Source: Rhodococcoides fascians A44A (GTDB taxonomy: Bacteria > Actinomycetota > Actinomycetes > Mycobacteriales > Mycobacteriaceae). From it: a stretch of DNA of 64,000 bases. Made by a program: the position numbers and the translations under genes. The notes beneath the pieces were generated by a model. It saw nothing but the letters and a program-made list of their open reading frames with translations. It was not told the DNA's origin and did not search any database. The stretch spans positions 902,507-966,506 of the forward strand of contig NZ_JMEX01000005.1 in NCBI RefSeq assembly GCF_000760735.1. The letters are read 5' to 3'. Positions 32,536 through 40,923 of this stretch are shown piece by piece; positions within the stretch are counted from its first letter, which is position 1; every line of letters starts with the position of its first letter.

Positions 32536-33216
32536 CTAGTCGCTGTTGATCCGGAACCCGACTCCGCGCACCGTCGCGATGCGACGCTCGGCGACCGAAC
32601 CCTCGTCACCGATCTTGCGGCGCAGCCACGACATGTGCATGTCGAGTGTCTTCGAACCGCGCAGTTCGGCGTCACCCCACACCTCGCGCAGAATGGTTTC
32701 GCGGGGAACGACCTGGCCTGCATGCTCGAGGAGCACCTTCAGCAGCTCGTATTCCTTGTTGGCGAGCGAGATCTCGTTGCCACCGACGAGCACGCGCCGA
32801 GCAGCAGGCTCGAGCCTGATGTCGCCTACCTCGATCGGTCCGTCCTCGCCGGTTCCTCGTCGGCGCAGCAGCGCACGTACCCGCGCCATGAGCTCCGCCA
32901 ACCGGAACGGCTTGCCGACGTAGTCGTCGGCGCCCGCGTCGAGCCCGACGACGAAATCCACCTCGTCGGTGCGTGCGGTGAGCATCAGCACCGCCAGATC
33001 CGAGCTGTTGGCCCGTACCTGCCGGCAGACCTCGAGACCGTCCATCCCGGGAAGGCCGAGGTCCAGAATCAGGAGGTCGTAGTTGCCGTCGAGAGCACGC
33101 TGCAGTGCAGCGGGGCCTGTCTGTTCGACCGTCACCGTGTACCCCTCGCGGCCGAGGGCGCGGGACAGTGGCGCGGCAATAGCTTCGTCGTCTTCGGCAA
33201 GGAGCACATCGGTCAC
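32536..33216 (-). CDS. OmpR-family response regulator
   Basis: 226 residues. Receiver domain: acidic pair EDD near residue 8, phospho-acceptor Asp52 (LDLGLPGMDG), MLTARTDEVD, and KPFRLAEL. The winged-helix output domain contains ANKEYELLKVLLEH and ends RIATVRGVGFRINSD. It is immediately upstream of its likely cognate kinase. Targets unknown. Confidence 0.92.
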   Translation of the reverse strand: MTDVLLAEDDEAIAAPLSRALGREGYTVTVEQTGPAALQRALDGNYDLLILDLGLPGMDGLEVCRQVRANSSDLAVLMLTARTDEVDFVVGLDAGADDYVGKPFRLAELMARVRALLRRRGTGEDGPIEVGDIRLEPAARRVLVGGNEISLANKEYELLKVLLEHAGQVVPRETILREVWGDAELRGSKTLDMHMSWLRRKIGDEGSVAERRIATVRGVGFRINSD

Positions 33217-33307
33217 TCGGTGAGCGTACGGCCGGAAACTGTGAGAATGATGTATTTACCCGAGCACACCCGCGCTCCACGGAACCGCTACCGTCGCGCG
33301 GGCACCG

Positions 33308-33958
33308 TCATCGACGCCGACCGGCCCGCCAACCAGGCCTGGCACCGTCCGGTGACGGCCCGTCCACCTCGTGGCCGAGCTCGTCTCCGTCGATGTCGCC
33401 GGAACTGCGGTATTCCCCCGGCCGATACTCCCCGGACCGCCGAAATTCCCCGGACCGCCGAAATTCCAGGGAGTCGAACACCTGTTGGTAGAGCAGCGAG
33501 TGCACCCGCTGCACCCGTGGAATGTCGTCGAACTCGAGCGGATCGTCGGACGCCGACGCGATGATGAGCGTGCCCGTGCCGAGCATCCGGTCGACCAGTC
33601 CGTGCCGGAACTGGACGTTGCTGATGCGGCTCATCGGGATGTCGATCCCCGAGTGCGTGATGACACCCTGTCGGATGAGCACGCGGCGGTCGGTGACGAT
33701 GAAGTGCGTGCATTTCCAGCTGATCAACGGTGCGATGCAGCGCCACGCGACCAGGGCTGCCCACACCACGGCGACGACGATGACCGCGGTCGTCGACGCA
33801 GTGCCGTCCAATCGAGCGGAGGCGACTCCGATCCCGAATCCGGCCAGGGCGGTGACGACGATGAAAGTCGCCGCCGGAAGGACGAGCATCTTCCAGTGAG
33901 GGTGGTGATGCAGTAGCAGCTCTTCTTCGTCTGCCAACGCATCCTGCGGATAGCCCAT
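33308..33958 (-). CDS. Membrane PH-domain protein (Rv3278c-like)
   Basis: 216 residues. Two transmembrane helices (about 25-47 and 55-77) are followed by a bacterial PH (YdbS/YdbT-type) domain with FIVTDRRVLIRQGVITHSGIDIP. The C terminus has short repeats, RRSGEFRRSGE, encoded by an 18-bp tandem duplication, then an acidic and Pro-rich tail. ATG 33958 (MGYPQDALADEEEL) is chosen because it starts at conserved sequence. Located next to birA as in M. tuberculosis. Function unknown. Confidence 0.85.
   Translation of the reverse strand: MGYPQDALADEEELLLHHHPHWKMLVLPAATFIVVTALAGFGIGVASARLDGTASTTAVIVVAVVWAALVAWRCIAPLISWKCTHFIVTDRRVLIRQGVITHSGIDIPMSRISNVQFRHGLVDRMLGTGTLIIASASDDPLEFDDIPRVQRVHSLLYQQVFDSLEFRRSGEFRRSGEYRPGEYRSSGDIDGDELGHEVDGPSPDGARPGWRAGRRR
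33429..33464. repeat. 18-bp tandem duplication in PH-protein gene
   Basis: Two perfect copies, 33429-33446 and 33447-33464, each beginning TCCCCGGACC and ending CGAAAT. In frame it duplicates six residues (RRSGEF) in the C-terminal tail. Confidence 0.9.
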
Positions 33959-34044
33959 GCGGATCGCTCTCCTTCTCCGGTTCCGCCGTGATCCTGCCAC
34001 GACCGCGCTGCCGAACGGTGGCCGATCGGAAGCCGTTCGAGAGG

Positions 34045-34878
34045 TCAGTCGGTGTCGACAGCTCGTAGGTGGGTGACGTCGCCGGCAGCGACCGCGACGG
34101 TTCCGGTGTCGGCGTCGTCGGTGCGGACGACGATCCGGCCCTGATCGTCGACGTCGGTCGCCTCGCCGATCATCGTGCGGTCTCCCGGCAGCTCGACGCG
34201 CACCCGGCGGCCGATGGTGTCGCACCGCTCGCGGTAGCGGTGGGCCAGGTGTTCGGTGTTCCAGTTGGAGTTACGCCAGGAGTCGATCTCCGCGCCTATC
34301 GCTCGGAGTATCGACCGCAGCAGTGTGCTGCGGTCGACGACGGCGGCGTTCTCGAGCGCAAGCGACGTTGCCGTCGGGACCGGCAGTTCGCTTTCCGTCA
34401 TGGTGACATTGAGGCCGATTCCGACGACGACGGAGGGGTTGGGGCCGTGCTCGGCCACCTCGGCGAGGATGCCCGCGACCTTGCGGCCCTCGATGAGTAC
34501 GTCGTTCGGCCACTTCAGTGCCGCGTCCACGGCCGCGACCGTGCGGAGCGAATCGACCACGGCCACACCGGCGAGCAGCGGAAGCCATCCGAGAACTGCC
34601 GGATCGATGCCTGGAAACTTGACGAGAACCGAGAACAGAAGTTGTGATCTCGGTGGACCCACGAACGGCCGCGAGTGTCGTCCGCGTCCGCTGTCCTGTT
34701 GTTCGGCGACGAGGGCAGTCCGGTCGGCGAGGCCGTGCACATTGGCAATGAGGTCGGCGTTGGTCGAACCGGTCTGCTCGACCACATCGAGCCTGGACCA
34801 GGAGGCTTGTGGCCCGTCGACGAGTGCCCGTCGGAGAGCGGCGGTGTCGAGCGGGGGGCGATCGAGGTTGGTCCACAT
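34045..34878 (-). CDS. birA: Biotin-[acetyl-CoA-carboxylase] ligase
   Basis: 277 residues. It attaches biotin to the carrier lysine of acyl-CoA carboxylases such as AccA3 in this window. The catalytic loop SGRGRHSRPF corresponds to GRGRxGR-type ligase loops; KWPNDVLIEGRKVAGILAE and the C-terminal SH3-like domain follow. There is no N-terminal helix-turn-helix, so it is a monofunctional group I ligase without repressor activity. It is divergent from accD5 across 116 bp. Confidence 0.95.
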   Translation of the reverse strand: MWTNLDRPPLDTAALRRALVDGPQASWSRLDVVEQTGSTNADLIANVHGLADRTALVAEQQDSGRGRHSRPFVGPPRSQLLFSVLVKFPGIDPAVLGWLPLLAGVAVVDSLRTVAAVDAALKWPNDVLIEGRKVAGILAEVAEHGPNPSVVVGIGLNVTMTESELPVPTATSLALENAAVVDRSTLLRSILRAIGAEIDSWRNSNWNTEHLAHRYRERCDTIGRRVRVELPGDRTMIGEATDVDDQGRIVVRTDDADTGTVAVAAGDVTHLRAVDTD

Positions 34879-34994
34879 GACTCACGAGCATATGGGCTCG
34901 TCGGTCCGACGGCCGGTGACGTCGGCTCGGGCTACCAACCGGTACGTGGCCCTCGGTAGGGCTCCGGTCACACCCGTGGTTAAAGTGTTTCCTC

Positions 34995-36635
34995 ATGACC
35001 AGTGTTCAGGATTCGACTGCGCAGGGTACGGACGCCAAGCCCGATATTCATACAACGGCAGGCAAGCTCGCCGACCTCCGTAGCCGCCGTGAGGCAGCGA
35101 TGGCACCGTCAGGCGCCGCCGCAATCGAGAAGGTGCACGCCAAAGGCAAGCTCACCGCCCGCGAACGCATCACCGCACTGCTCGACGAGGGCTCCTTCGT
35201 GGAGATGGACGCCCTCGCGCGCCACCGCTCCCAGAACTTCGGCCTCGCCGACAACCGCCCCTACGGCGACGGCGTCGTCACCGGCTACGGCACCATCGAC
35301 GGACGCGAAGTCTGCATCTTCTCCCAGGACGCCACCGTCTTCGGCGGCTCCCTCGGTGAAATCTACGGCGAGAAAATCGTCAAAGTCATGGACCTCGCCC
35401 TCAAAACCGGACGCCCCCTCATCGGCATCAACGAAGGCGCAGGCGCCCGCATCCAAGAAGGCGTCGTCTCCCTCGGCCTCTACGGCGAAATCTTCCACCG
35501 CAACGTCCAAGCCTCCGGCGTCATCCCCCAGATCTCCCTGATCATGGGACCCGCCGCAGGCGGACACGTCTACTCCCCCGCCCTGACCGACTTCGTCGTC
35601 ATGGTCGACGGCACCTCCCAGATGTTCGTCACCGGACCCGACGTCATCAAAACCGTCACCGGCGAAAACGTCACCATGGAGGAACTCGGCGGCGCCCACA
35701 CCCACATGGAGAAATCCGGCGTCGCCCACTACGTCGCCTCCGGAGAGCAGGACGCCCTCGACTACGTCCGCGACCTCCTCGGCTACCTGCCGTCCAACAA
35801 CCGCGCCGAAGCACCACGCGCGATCCCCAGCGATCCGATCGACGGCGCCATCGAGGACAACCTCACCGACGAGGACCTCGAACTCGACACGTTGATCCCG
35901 GATTCACCGAACACCCCGTACGACATGCACGAGGTGATCCGCCGCATCCTCGACGACGACGAATTCCTCGAAGTCCAGGAAGGCCGCGCCCGCAACATCA
36001 TCGTCGGCTATGGACGTGTCGACGGCCGCTCGGTGGGTATCGTCGCCAACCAACCCACCCAATTCGCCGGCACCCTCGACATCGACGCCTCCGAGAAAGC
36101 CGCACGATTCGTCCGCACCTGCGATGCGTTCAACGTCCCCATCATCACCCTCGTCGACGTCCCCGGCTTCCTGCCCGGCACCGGCCAGGAGTTCAACGGC
36201 ATCATCCGCCGCGGCGCGAAACTGCTCTACGCCTACGGGGAAGCGACGGTAGGCAAGATCACCGTCATCACCCGCAAGGCCTACGGCGGCGCGTACGACG
36301 TCATGGGCTCCAAGCACATGGGCGCCGACGTCAACCTCGCGTGGCCGACCGCGCAGATCGCCGTCATGGGCGCCTCCGGCGCCGTCGGATTCGTCTACCG
36401 TAAACAACTTCTCGAAGCCGCCAAGAACGGTGAAGACGTCGACGCATTGCGCTTGAAGCTGCAGCAAGAATACGAAGACACCCTCGTCAACCCGTACGTC
36501 GCCGCCGAGCGTGGTTACCTCGACGCCGTCATCCCCCCGAGCCACACCCGCGGACAGATCGTCTCCGCCCTGCGCCTGCTCGAACGCAAACAAGTCACCC
36601 TGCCTCCCAAGAAGCACGGCAACATCCCGCTCTGA
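34995..36635 (+). CDS. accD5: Acyl-CoA carboxylase beta subunit (carboxyltransferase) AccD5-type
   Basis: 546 residues. It transfers carboxyl from carboxybiotin to acetyl/propionyl-CoA, giving malonyl- or methylmalonyl-CoA. N and C carboxyltransferase halves are present, with [23 protein letters not shown], then [13 protein letters not shown] and [19 protein letters not shown] (split). Codon use is strikingly C-ending (ACC, GTC, CTC, ATC), shared with accA3 and unlike its neighbours. No Shine-Dalgarno is seen before ATG 34995; a TTAAAGT element 9-15 bp upstream hints at leaderless initiation. It is followed by accE5. Confidence 0.95.
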   Translation: MTSVQDSTAQGTDAKPDIHTTAGKLADLRSRREAAMAPSGAAAIEKVHAKGKLTARERITALLDEGSFVEMDALARHRSQNFGLADNRPYGDGVVTGYGTIDGREVCIFSQDATVFGGSLGEIYGEKIVKVMDLALKTGRPLIGINEGAGARIQEGVVSLGLYGEIFHRNVQASGVIPQISLIMGPAAGGHVYSPALTDFVVMVDGTSQMFVTGPDVIKTVTGENVTMEELGGAHTHMEKSGVAHYVASGEQDALDYVRDLLGYLPSNNRAEAPRAIPSDPIDGAIEDNLTDEDLELDTLIPDSPNTPYDMHEVIRRILDDDEFLEVQEGRARNIIVGYGRVDGRSVGIVANQPTQFAGTLDIDASEKAARFVRTCDAFNVPIITLVDVPGFLPGTGQEFNGIIRRGAKLLYAYGEATVGKITVITRKAYGGAYDVMGSKHMGADVNLAWPTAQIAVMGASGAVGFVYRKQLLEAAKNGEDVDALRLKLQQEYEDTLVNPYVAAERGYLDAVIPPSHTRGQIVSALRLLERKQVTLPPKKHGNIPL

Positions 36636-36673
36636 CACGTCTTACGAAGACCACCGGAAGTGAGCTTGCACAG

Positions 36674-36961
36674 ATGAGTGCACCCGCACGTGAAACAGAT
36701 CTGACCGTCGCCGACGAGCTGATCGAGTCCGCCGAACTGGGCGCCGACACCGCCGCATCGGCGTCGGCGATCCGTATCGTCAAGGGTGATCCCTCCGACG
36801 AGGAGATCGCCGCACTGGTTGCGGTTCTGACAGCCGCGCAGAGCTCGGGGTCGGCACCCGCGGACACGCGTCCTGCAGAGTTGTGGGGATCTCCCGTCAC
36901 CATGCACCGCACGCACGCGCCGTTCTCGCCGTACTCGTTCGCTGCGTCGCGCCGCTACTGA
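36674..36961 (+). CDS. accE5: Acyl-CoA carboxylase epsilon subunit
   Basis: 95 residues. The C-terminal half carries the epsilon signature IRIVKGDPSDEEIAALVAVL and a terminal LWGSPVTMHR region. In actinobacteria this small subunit bridges AccD5 and AccA3 and raises activity. It lies 38 bp after accD5 with a GGAAGTGAG ribosome site, and 28 bp before maf. Confidence 0.92.
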   Translation: MSAPARETDLTVADELIESAELGADTAASASAIRIVKGDPSDEEIAALVAVLTAAQSSGSAPADTRPAELWGSPVTMHRTHAPFSPYSFAASRRY

Positions 36962-36989
36962 GTCGCGTACCTCGGGACGTGGGCACACC

Positions 36990-37637
36990 ATGACGACCTT
37001 CGTTCTCGCTTCGGCGTCCCCAGCTCGGCTGGGGGTTCTCCGCGCGGCGGGCGTCGACCCCATCGTTCGGGTGTCCGGCGTCGACGAGGATGCGTTGACG
37101 GCATCACTCGGTGAATCGGCGTCGCCCGAGGATGTCGTCGTGGCGCTGGCACGAGCCAAGGCCGAGGCAGTCGTGAACAGCCTGAGCGGTGAGGGAACCG
37201 ATGCCCCCTCGATCGACGCTGTCGTTGTCGGCTGCGATTCGATGCTGTCGATCGGCGGGGAGCTGCAGGGCAAACCCCACACCGTGGACATCGCACGTCG
37301 ACGGTGGCAGGCCATGGCCGGGACGTCGGGTGAGCTCCTCACCGGCCACTCGGTCGTTCGCGTCCATCACGGTAAGGCGACGGCAGTGGTCGGTGCGTGC
37401 CATTCGACGACTGTTCACTTCGCGACGCCCTCGGAGGCCGACCTGGAGGCGTATCTCGCGTCCGGGGAACCGCTGGAGGTCGCGGGATCCTTCACGCTGG
37501 ACGGTCTCGGTGGGTGGTTCGTCGACCGCATCGAGGGTGACCCGTCCAGCGTCATCGGCATCGGCTTGCCCCTCGTTCGGCGGTTGCTGAACGAGGTCGG
37601 CGTGACGATGTCCGATGTGTGGTCAGCCCGGCAGTAG
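36990..37637 (+). CDS. maf: Maf-family nucleotide pyrophosphatase
   Basis: 215 residues. It hydrolyses nucleoside triphosphates, often modified pyrimidines, to monophosphates. The N-terminal substrate loop is LASASPARLGVLRAAG, the metal-site region VVVGCDSML, and the C-terminal GLPLVRRLL is typical. Co-directional with accE5. Its 3' end overlaps the convergent flavodoxin gene by 15 bp. In M. tuberculosis sseA follows directly; here about 9.6 kb of accessory genes intervene. Confidence 0.93.
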   Translation: MTTFVLASASPARLGVLRAAGVDPIVRVSGVDEDALTASLGESASPEDVVVALARAKAEAVVNSLSGEGTDAPSIDAVVVGCDSMLSIGGELQGKPHTVDIARRRWQAMAGTSGELLTGHSVVRVHHGKATAVVGACHSTTVHFATPSEADLEAYLASGEPLEVAGSFTLDGLGGWFVDRIEGDPSSVIGIGLPLVRRLLNEVGVTMSDVWSARQ

Positions 37638-38069
37638 TCCGGTGAGCTCGCGAGCCCACTCCTCGGCCAGAGCTTTCGGCTTGATGTTGGACGAGCTGTC
37701 GTGGCGAGCATGCTCGTGGACCTGCACAGCACCGAGTTCGACGAGCTTCTCCGCGATGATCTCGCCGCCACGGTTGAACGTGTCCTCGTAGATGCGGTCG
37801 CCGAGGCCGAACAGCGCGAACTTGAGCCCGGACAGATCCGGTGCGTCCTCGACGAGTGCGTCGTAGAAGGGCTCGGCTCCCGTGGGCAGCTCTCCGTCAC
37901 CGTAGGTGGAGCAGATGATGACGTGGAAGGCATCGGTGTCGATCTCCGAGACCTCGTACTCGAGCATGTCGCGTACCTCGGCGTCGTGGTCCACCAGGAT
38001 GTCGGCAATCTTGTCTGCCACTTCCTCGGCGGTACCGGTCTCCGAACCGAACAACACGACTACTGCCAT
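37623..38069 (-). CDS. Flavodoxin (MioC-like FMN protein)
   Basis: 148 residues. The FMN phosphate loop is FGSETGTAEEVADKI at residues 6-20, the aromatic ring loops STYGDGELPTGAEPF and FGLGDRIYEDTFNRGG. It is a single-domain electron carrier. Flavodoxins often replace ferredoxin under iron limitation, and a degenerate iron-box-like sequence lies 55 bp upstream. It could serve an oxygenase or reductase elsewhere. ATG 38069 begins at conserved sequence; longer upstream frames are not conserved. Confidence 0.88.
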   Translation of the reverse strand: MAVVVLFGSETGTAEEVADKIADILVDHDAEVRDMLEYEVSEIDTDAFHVIICSTYGDGELPTGAEPFYDALVEDAPDLSGLKFALFGLGDRIYEDTFNRGGEIIAEKLVELGAVQVHEHARHDSSSNIKPKALAEEWARELTGLLPG

Positions 38070-38123
38070 GTTCACTTCCCCTTCGTCCGTAGCGCTGCAC
38101 CGAAAAGGTGCGGAATCGGTGGA

Positions 38124-38142
38124 TAAGCATAGCCTCACCAGA
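38124..38142. promoter_or_regulatory. Possible IdeR/DtxR-type iron box before flavodoxin
   Basis: By eye 14 of 19 positions fit the known consensus TWAGGTWAGSCTWACCTWA, with the central TAGCCT and ACC conserved. It sits 55 bp upstream of the flavodoxin ATG and overlaps the stop codon of the neighbouring acyltransferase gene. Mismatches at five positions make it only suggestive. Confidence 0.3.
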
Positions 38143-39478
38143 AAGTGGGCGTCAGCTGCCACCTGGTGTACTCGTCGGCGATCAAGTTTTTCAGATGTTC
38201 CCGGCTGGGGTAGAGGTCCGGGTCCAGGCCGGTCACACAGAGAGTCGCCGTCTCGCCACACGTGTTCCACCAGACACTCACGCCGCCCTTGGTACGCCGC
38301 AGCAACTCCGCCGTGGTGTTCTGCGTGATCGAGCGCATCGCGACCGACTCGGCCACAGATCCACCCACCGAACGCAGAGCGCTTCCGCGTGCACCCAGGT
38401 TGGAGCAGAGGCACAGCGGTGCGGTTGCCGACTTGGCGGCGCGCGCGACGACGGCGTCGGGCAACATCTGCATCAGCGGTTTCGTCAGCTCGAACGTGGT
38501 GGACCGGGTGGTGTCGGCGAGCGCTCGGAACGCCGCCTTGCTGTCCTGACGAATGGGCCGGAGATCGTCGAGGTAGCCCCTGCCTCCGTCCACGACGATC
38601 GATACACCCGACGTCGCGTTGGCACGGGTGTCGCCCGGAATGCGCGTGCTCACCGGAAGGGACACCTTGACTGCATCCGACTCGTCCACGCGGCCACCGG
38701 CCGTCAGAATGCCCAGCGCGACGGCCACCAAGAGGCTGTTGGCACTACCTCCGGCCCTCGACGCTGCGGCCACCCATTCGTCCGTCGGGCAATCCACGAC
38801 GACAGTGCTGGGCGAGAACTCCCCCGCTGTCTGTGCCGCCACGGGTGACTTGTGCGCCGCAGCGTGCGTGACCGCCTTAGAAGCGGACGGGGTGCCTGCA
38901 CCCGGAAGCACGCCGCGCACCGTTCGGCCGAGCGCTCTGGCGGTACCGGACGCCGCGGCGCGGAGTTGCCCGGCAGCATCGCGAAGGTCGGAGGTGGGTG
39001 CGGTGTCGAATGCCGAGGCGAAGTCGTCGGGATCCGAGGGTCCTCGCAGCGCTGCTATGGCTGCAGACGTCAGCGCTCCACCGTCACCGACTACATGGGA
39101 GGCGACGAGAGACAGCGCGGACCCTCCGGTCTCGAGGTCCGTGTACGCGAGTTGCCACACCGGTCCGTTCGTGGGGTCGAGAGGGACCGCCGCGCGCTCT
39201 TCCATCCACTCGGCCAGCGCGTGCACGGCAATGGCTCGCGCACCACGGAGTAGGGGCAGGGTCGACGCGGCTCGCACCCATCGGTCCCGTGCACCCGGAA
39301 CCGACACTCGGTGCACGGCTCGATCGATCGGCCCGCCTGCGAGGTTCCGCCACGTCGAGTCCAGCACCTCGGAGTCGATCGGACCCGTGAAGCGCCAGAC
39401 GATCTGATTGACGACAGGAACGTCGAGGACGCACTCCATCCGGAGGAACAGGTCGTCGTCGTACGTCAATCTGGTCAC
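38135..39478 (-). CDS. Condensation/WS-DGAT-like acyltransferase A
   Basis: 447 residues, a CoA-dependent acyltransferase fold. The catalytic HxxxDG motif is SHVVGDGG with His128, Asp132 and Gly133. The N terminus TYDDDLFLRM resembles the start of wax-ester synthase/PapA5-like proteins, and the C terminus contains LCLCSNLGARG. It is a paralogue of the gene at 40908-42275: same length, same motif position, same YDDDLFLRM/FADHLFLRM start and TFW/EFW end. It diverges from the glycosyltransferase gene. It probably esterifies a hydroxylated lipid or sugar; substrate unknown. Confidence 0.75.
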   Translation of the reverse strand: MTRLTYDDDLFLRMECVLDVPVVNQIVWRFTGPIDSEVLDSTWRNLAGGPIDRAVHRVSVPGARDRWVRAASTLPLLRGARAIAVHALAEWMEERAAVPLDPTNGPVWQLAYTDLETGGSALSLVASHVVGDGGALTSAAIAALRGPSDPDDFASAFDTAPTSDLRDAAGQLRAAASGTARALGRTVRGVLPGAGTPSASKAVTHAAAHKSPVAAQTAGEFSPSTVVVDCPTDEWVAAASRAGGSANSLLVAVALGILTAGGRVDESDAVKVSLPVSTRIPGDTRANATSGVSIVVDGGRGYLDDLRPIRQDSKAAFRALADTTRSTTFELTKPLMQMLPDAVVARAAKSATAPLCLCSNLGARGSALRSVGGSVAESVAMRSITQNTTAELLRRTKGGVSVWWNTCGETATLCVTGLDPDLYPSREHLKNLIADEYTRWQLTPTFW

Positions 39479-39498
39479 CGGGAAAGGGTATCGGAGAA

Positions 39499-39534
39499 CG
39501 CGTGGTTCGAAACACCCGCGTGGTTCGAAACACC
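39499..39534. repeat. Two tandem 18-bp repeats with TTCGAAAC core
   Basis: Perfect copies CGCGTGGTTCGAAACACC at 39499-39516 and 39517-39534, in the 143-bp divergent region between acyltransferase A and the glycosyltransferase. The core GTTCGAAAC recurs as an inverted pair in the other divergent region of the cluster (42366-42405), so this is a candidate operator. Confidence 0.7.
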
Positions 39535-39621
39535 ATTGCGCCCGTGCGTGTTACGCGACGTTCCCCACCCGTGCGGTAGGTTTCAGTTCTGCGTGCGACG
39601 ACGCGGCCGAGGAGGGCGGAA

Positions 39622-40923
39622 ATGAAGTTCGTGATGCCGTTCACAGGCAGCCGTGGGGATGTCCAACCGGGCCTGGTCCTGGCGTCCGAGTTGTCCGCTC
39701 GTGGGCACGAAGTCACGTTCGGCGCACCTCCCAACCTCGTCGCGTTCGCCGAGGCAGCAACGGCAGGCCGTACGTCCGTGTCCGTGGTGCCGTTCGGTCC
39801 GGATACCCGAGCGCTTCTGGAATCGGATCTGGTGCGTACCCGAATCAAGTCGAAGAATCTTCGAACGCGGTGGGCCGCGTTGGCGGAACTGGCCAACTTC
39901 GGCTGGGACGACATGGCCGAGAGCGTGCTGTCGATGGGTGCGCACGCGGACATGGCGATCGCCGGCACCCTCGGCCAGGAGCTGGTCTTCAATTACGCTG
40001 AATCACAATCGATTCCGTTCGCAGCCTTGCATTACTGCCCCATCCGCTCGAATCGGTCGATGTCGGTCGTGCCGTCGCGTACGATGCCGGGTGTCGTCAA
40101 CCGGGCGACGTGGCGGATCCTCGAGTCCATGCGGTGGAGCTCGATGAAGAAGCGGGAGAATGCTCAGCGCCGCGCCCTCGGACTGGAGAACGCGTCGCGC
40201 CCCCTCCCTGAACGTATCGCGTCGTACGGCGGGATCGAGATCCAGGCCTACGACTCCGCGTTCTTCCCCGGTCTTCGGCAGGAATGGGCGGACAGGAGAC
40301 CGTTCGTCGGGTTCCTCGAGCCGGACGGAGGCGAATCCTCGGGCAGCACCGGAGTTCTCGGTTCCGGTTCGATCCTGGGGTCACCGCTCCGATCCTGGAT
40401 CGAATCCGGGACTGCGCCGGTGTACTTCGGATTCGGCAGCATGCCGGTCAAGGATCCGACGGGGTTGGTGAGCATGATCGAGGACGTCTGCGCGCGCGGC
40501 GGATATCGCGCGGTCGTGAGCTCGGGTTGGAGCACACTCGACGAACGTATCGATGCCGACAGCAGCGTTGCCGTCGTCGGCTCCGTCGACCACGGCGCCT
40601 TGTTCCCGTTGTGTCGCGCGGCAGTTCACCACGGCGGCGCGGGCACGACTGCGGCAAGCGTCCGGGCGGGATTACCCACCATGGTGTGCTGGTTCAGCGC
40701 GGATCAACCGTTCTGGGGTGCCGCTCTCGAGAGAACCGGCGCTGGATGCTCGGCGAAGTTCGTCGAACTCGACCGGGGCATTCTCGCCGCAGGCGTCGAG
40801 ACGTTGATGCGCCCCGACACCGCGTCACGTGCACGACAGTTGGCTGCTGCCATGACATCTCCGGCCGACACCCGTCGCGCCGCCGTGCGCTTGATCGAAG
40901 GCGCGGTTCACCAGAATTCGTGA
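39622..40923 (+). CDS. GT1-family glycosyltransferase
   Basis: 433 residues, GT-B fold. The N terminus MKFVMPFTGSRGDVQPGLVL is typical of glycopeptide/glycopeptidolipid UDP-sugar transferases, and the donor-binding signature HHGGAGTTAAS has His336 and His337. It resembles mycobacterial glycopeptidolipid transferases (Gtf, Rv1524/Rv1526c type), which put sugars on lipid or peptide hydroxyls. A strong GAGGAGGGCGG ribosome site precedes ATG 39622. It ends overlapping the convergent acyltransferase B gene by 16 bp. Flanked on both sides by acyltransferase genes, it probably makes the sugar part of an acylated glycolipid. Confidence 0.85.
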   Translation: MKFVMPFTGSRGDVQPGLVLASELSARGHEVTFGAPPNLVAFAEAATAGRTSVSVVPFGPDTRALLESDLVRTRIKSKNLRTRWAALAELANFGWDDMAESVLSMGAHADMAIAGTLGQELVFNYAESQSIPFAALHYCPIRSNRSMSVVPSRTMPGVVNRATWRILESMRWSSMKKRENAQRRALGLENASRPLPERIASYGGIEIQAYDSAFFPGLRQEWADRRPFVGFLEPDGGESSGSTGVLGSGSILGSPLRSWIESGTAPVYFGFGSMPVKDPTGLVSMIEDVCARGGYRAVVSSGWSTLDERIDADSSVAVVGSVDHGALFPLCRAAVHHGGAGTTAASVRAGLPTMVCWFSADQPFWGAALERTGAGCSAKFVELDRGILAAGVETLMRPDTASRARQLAAAMTSPADTRRAAVRLIEGAVHQNS

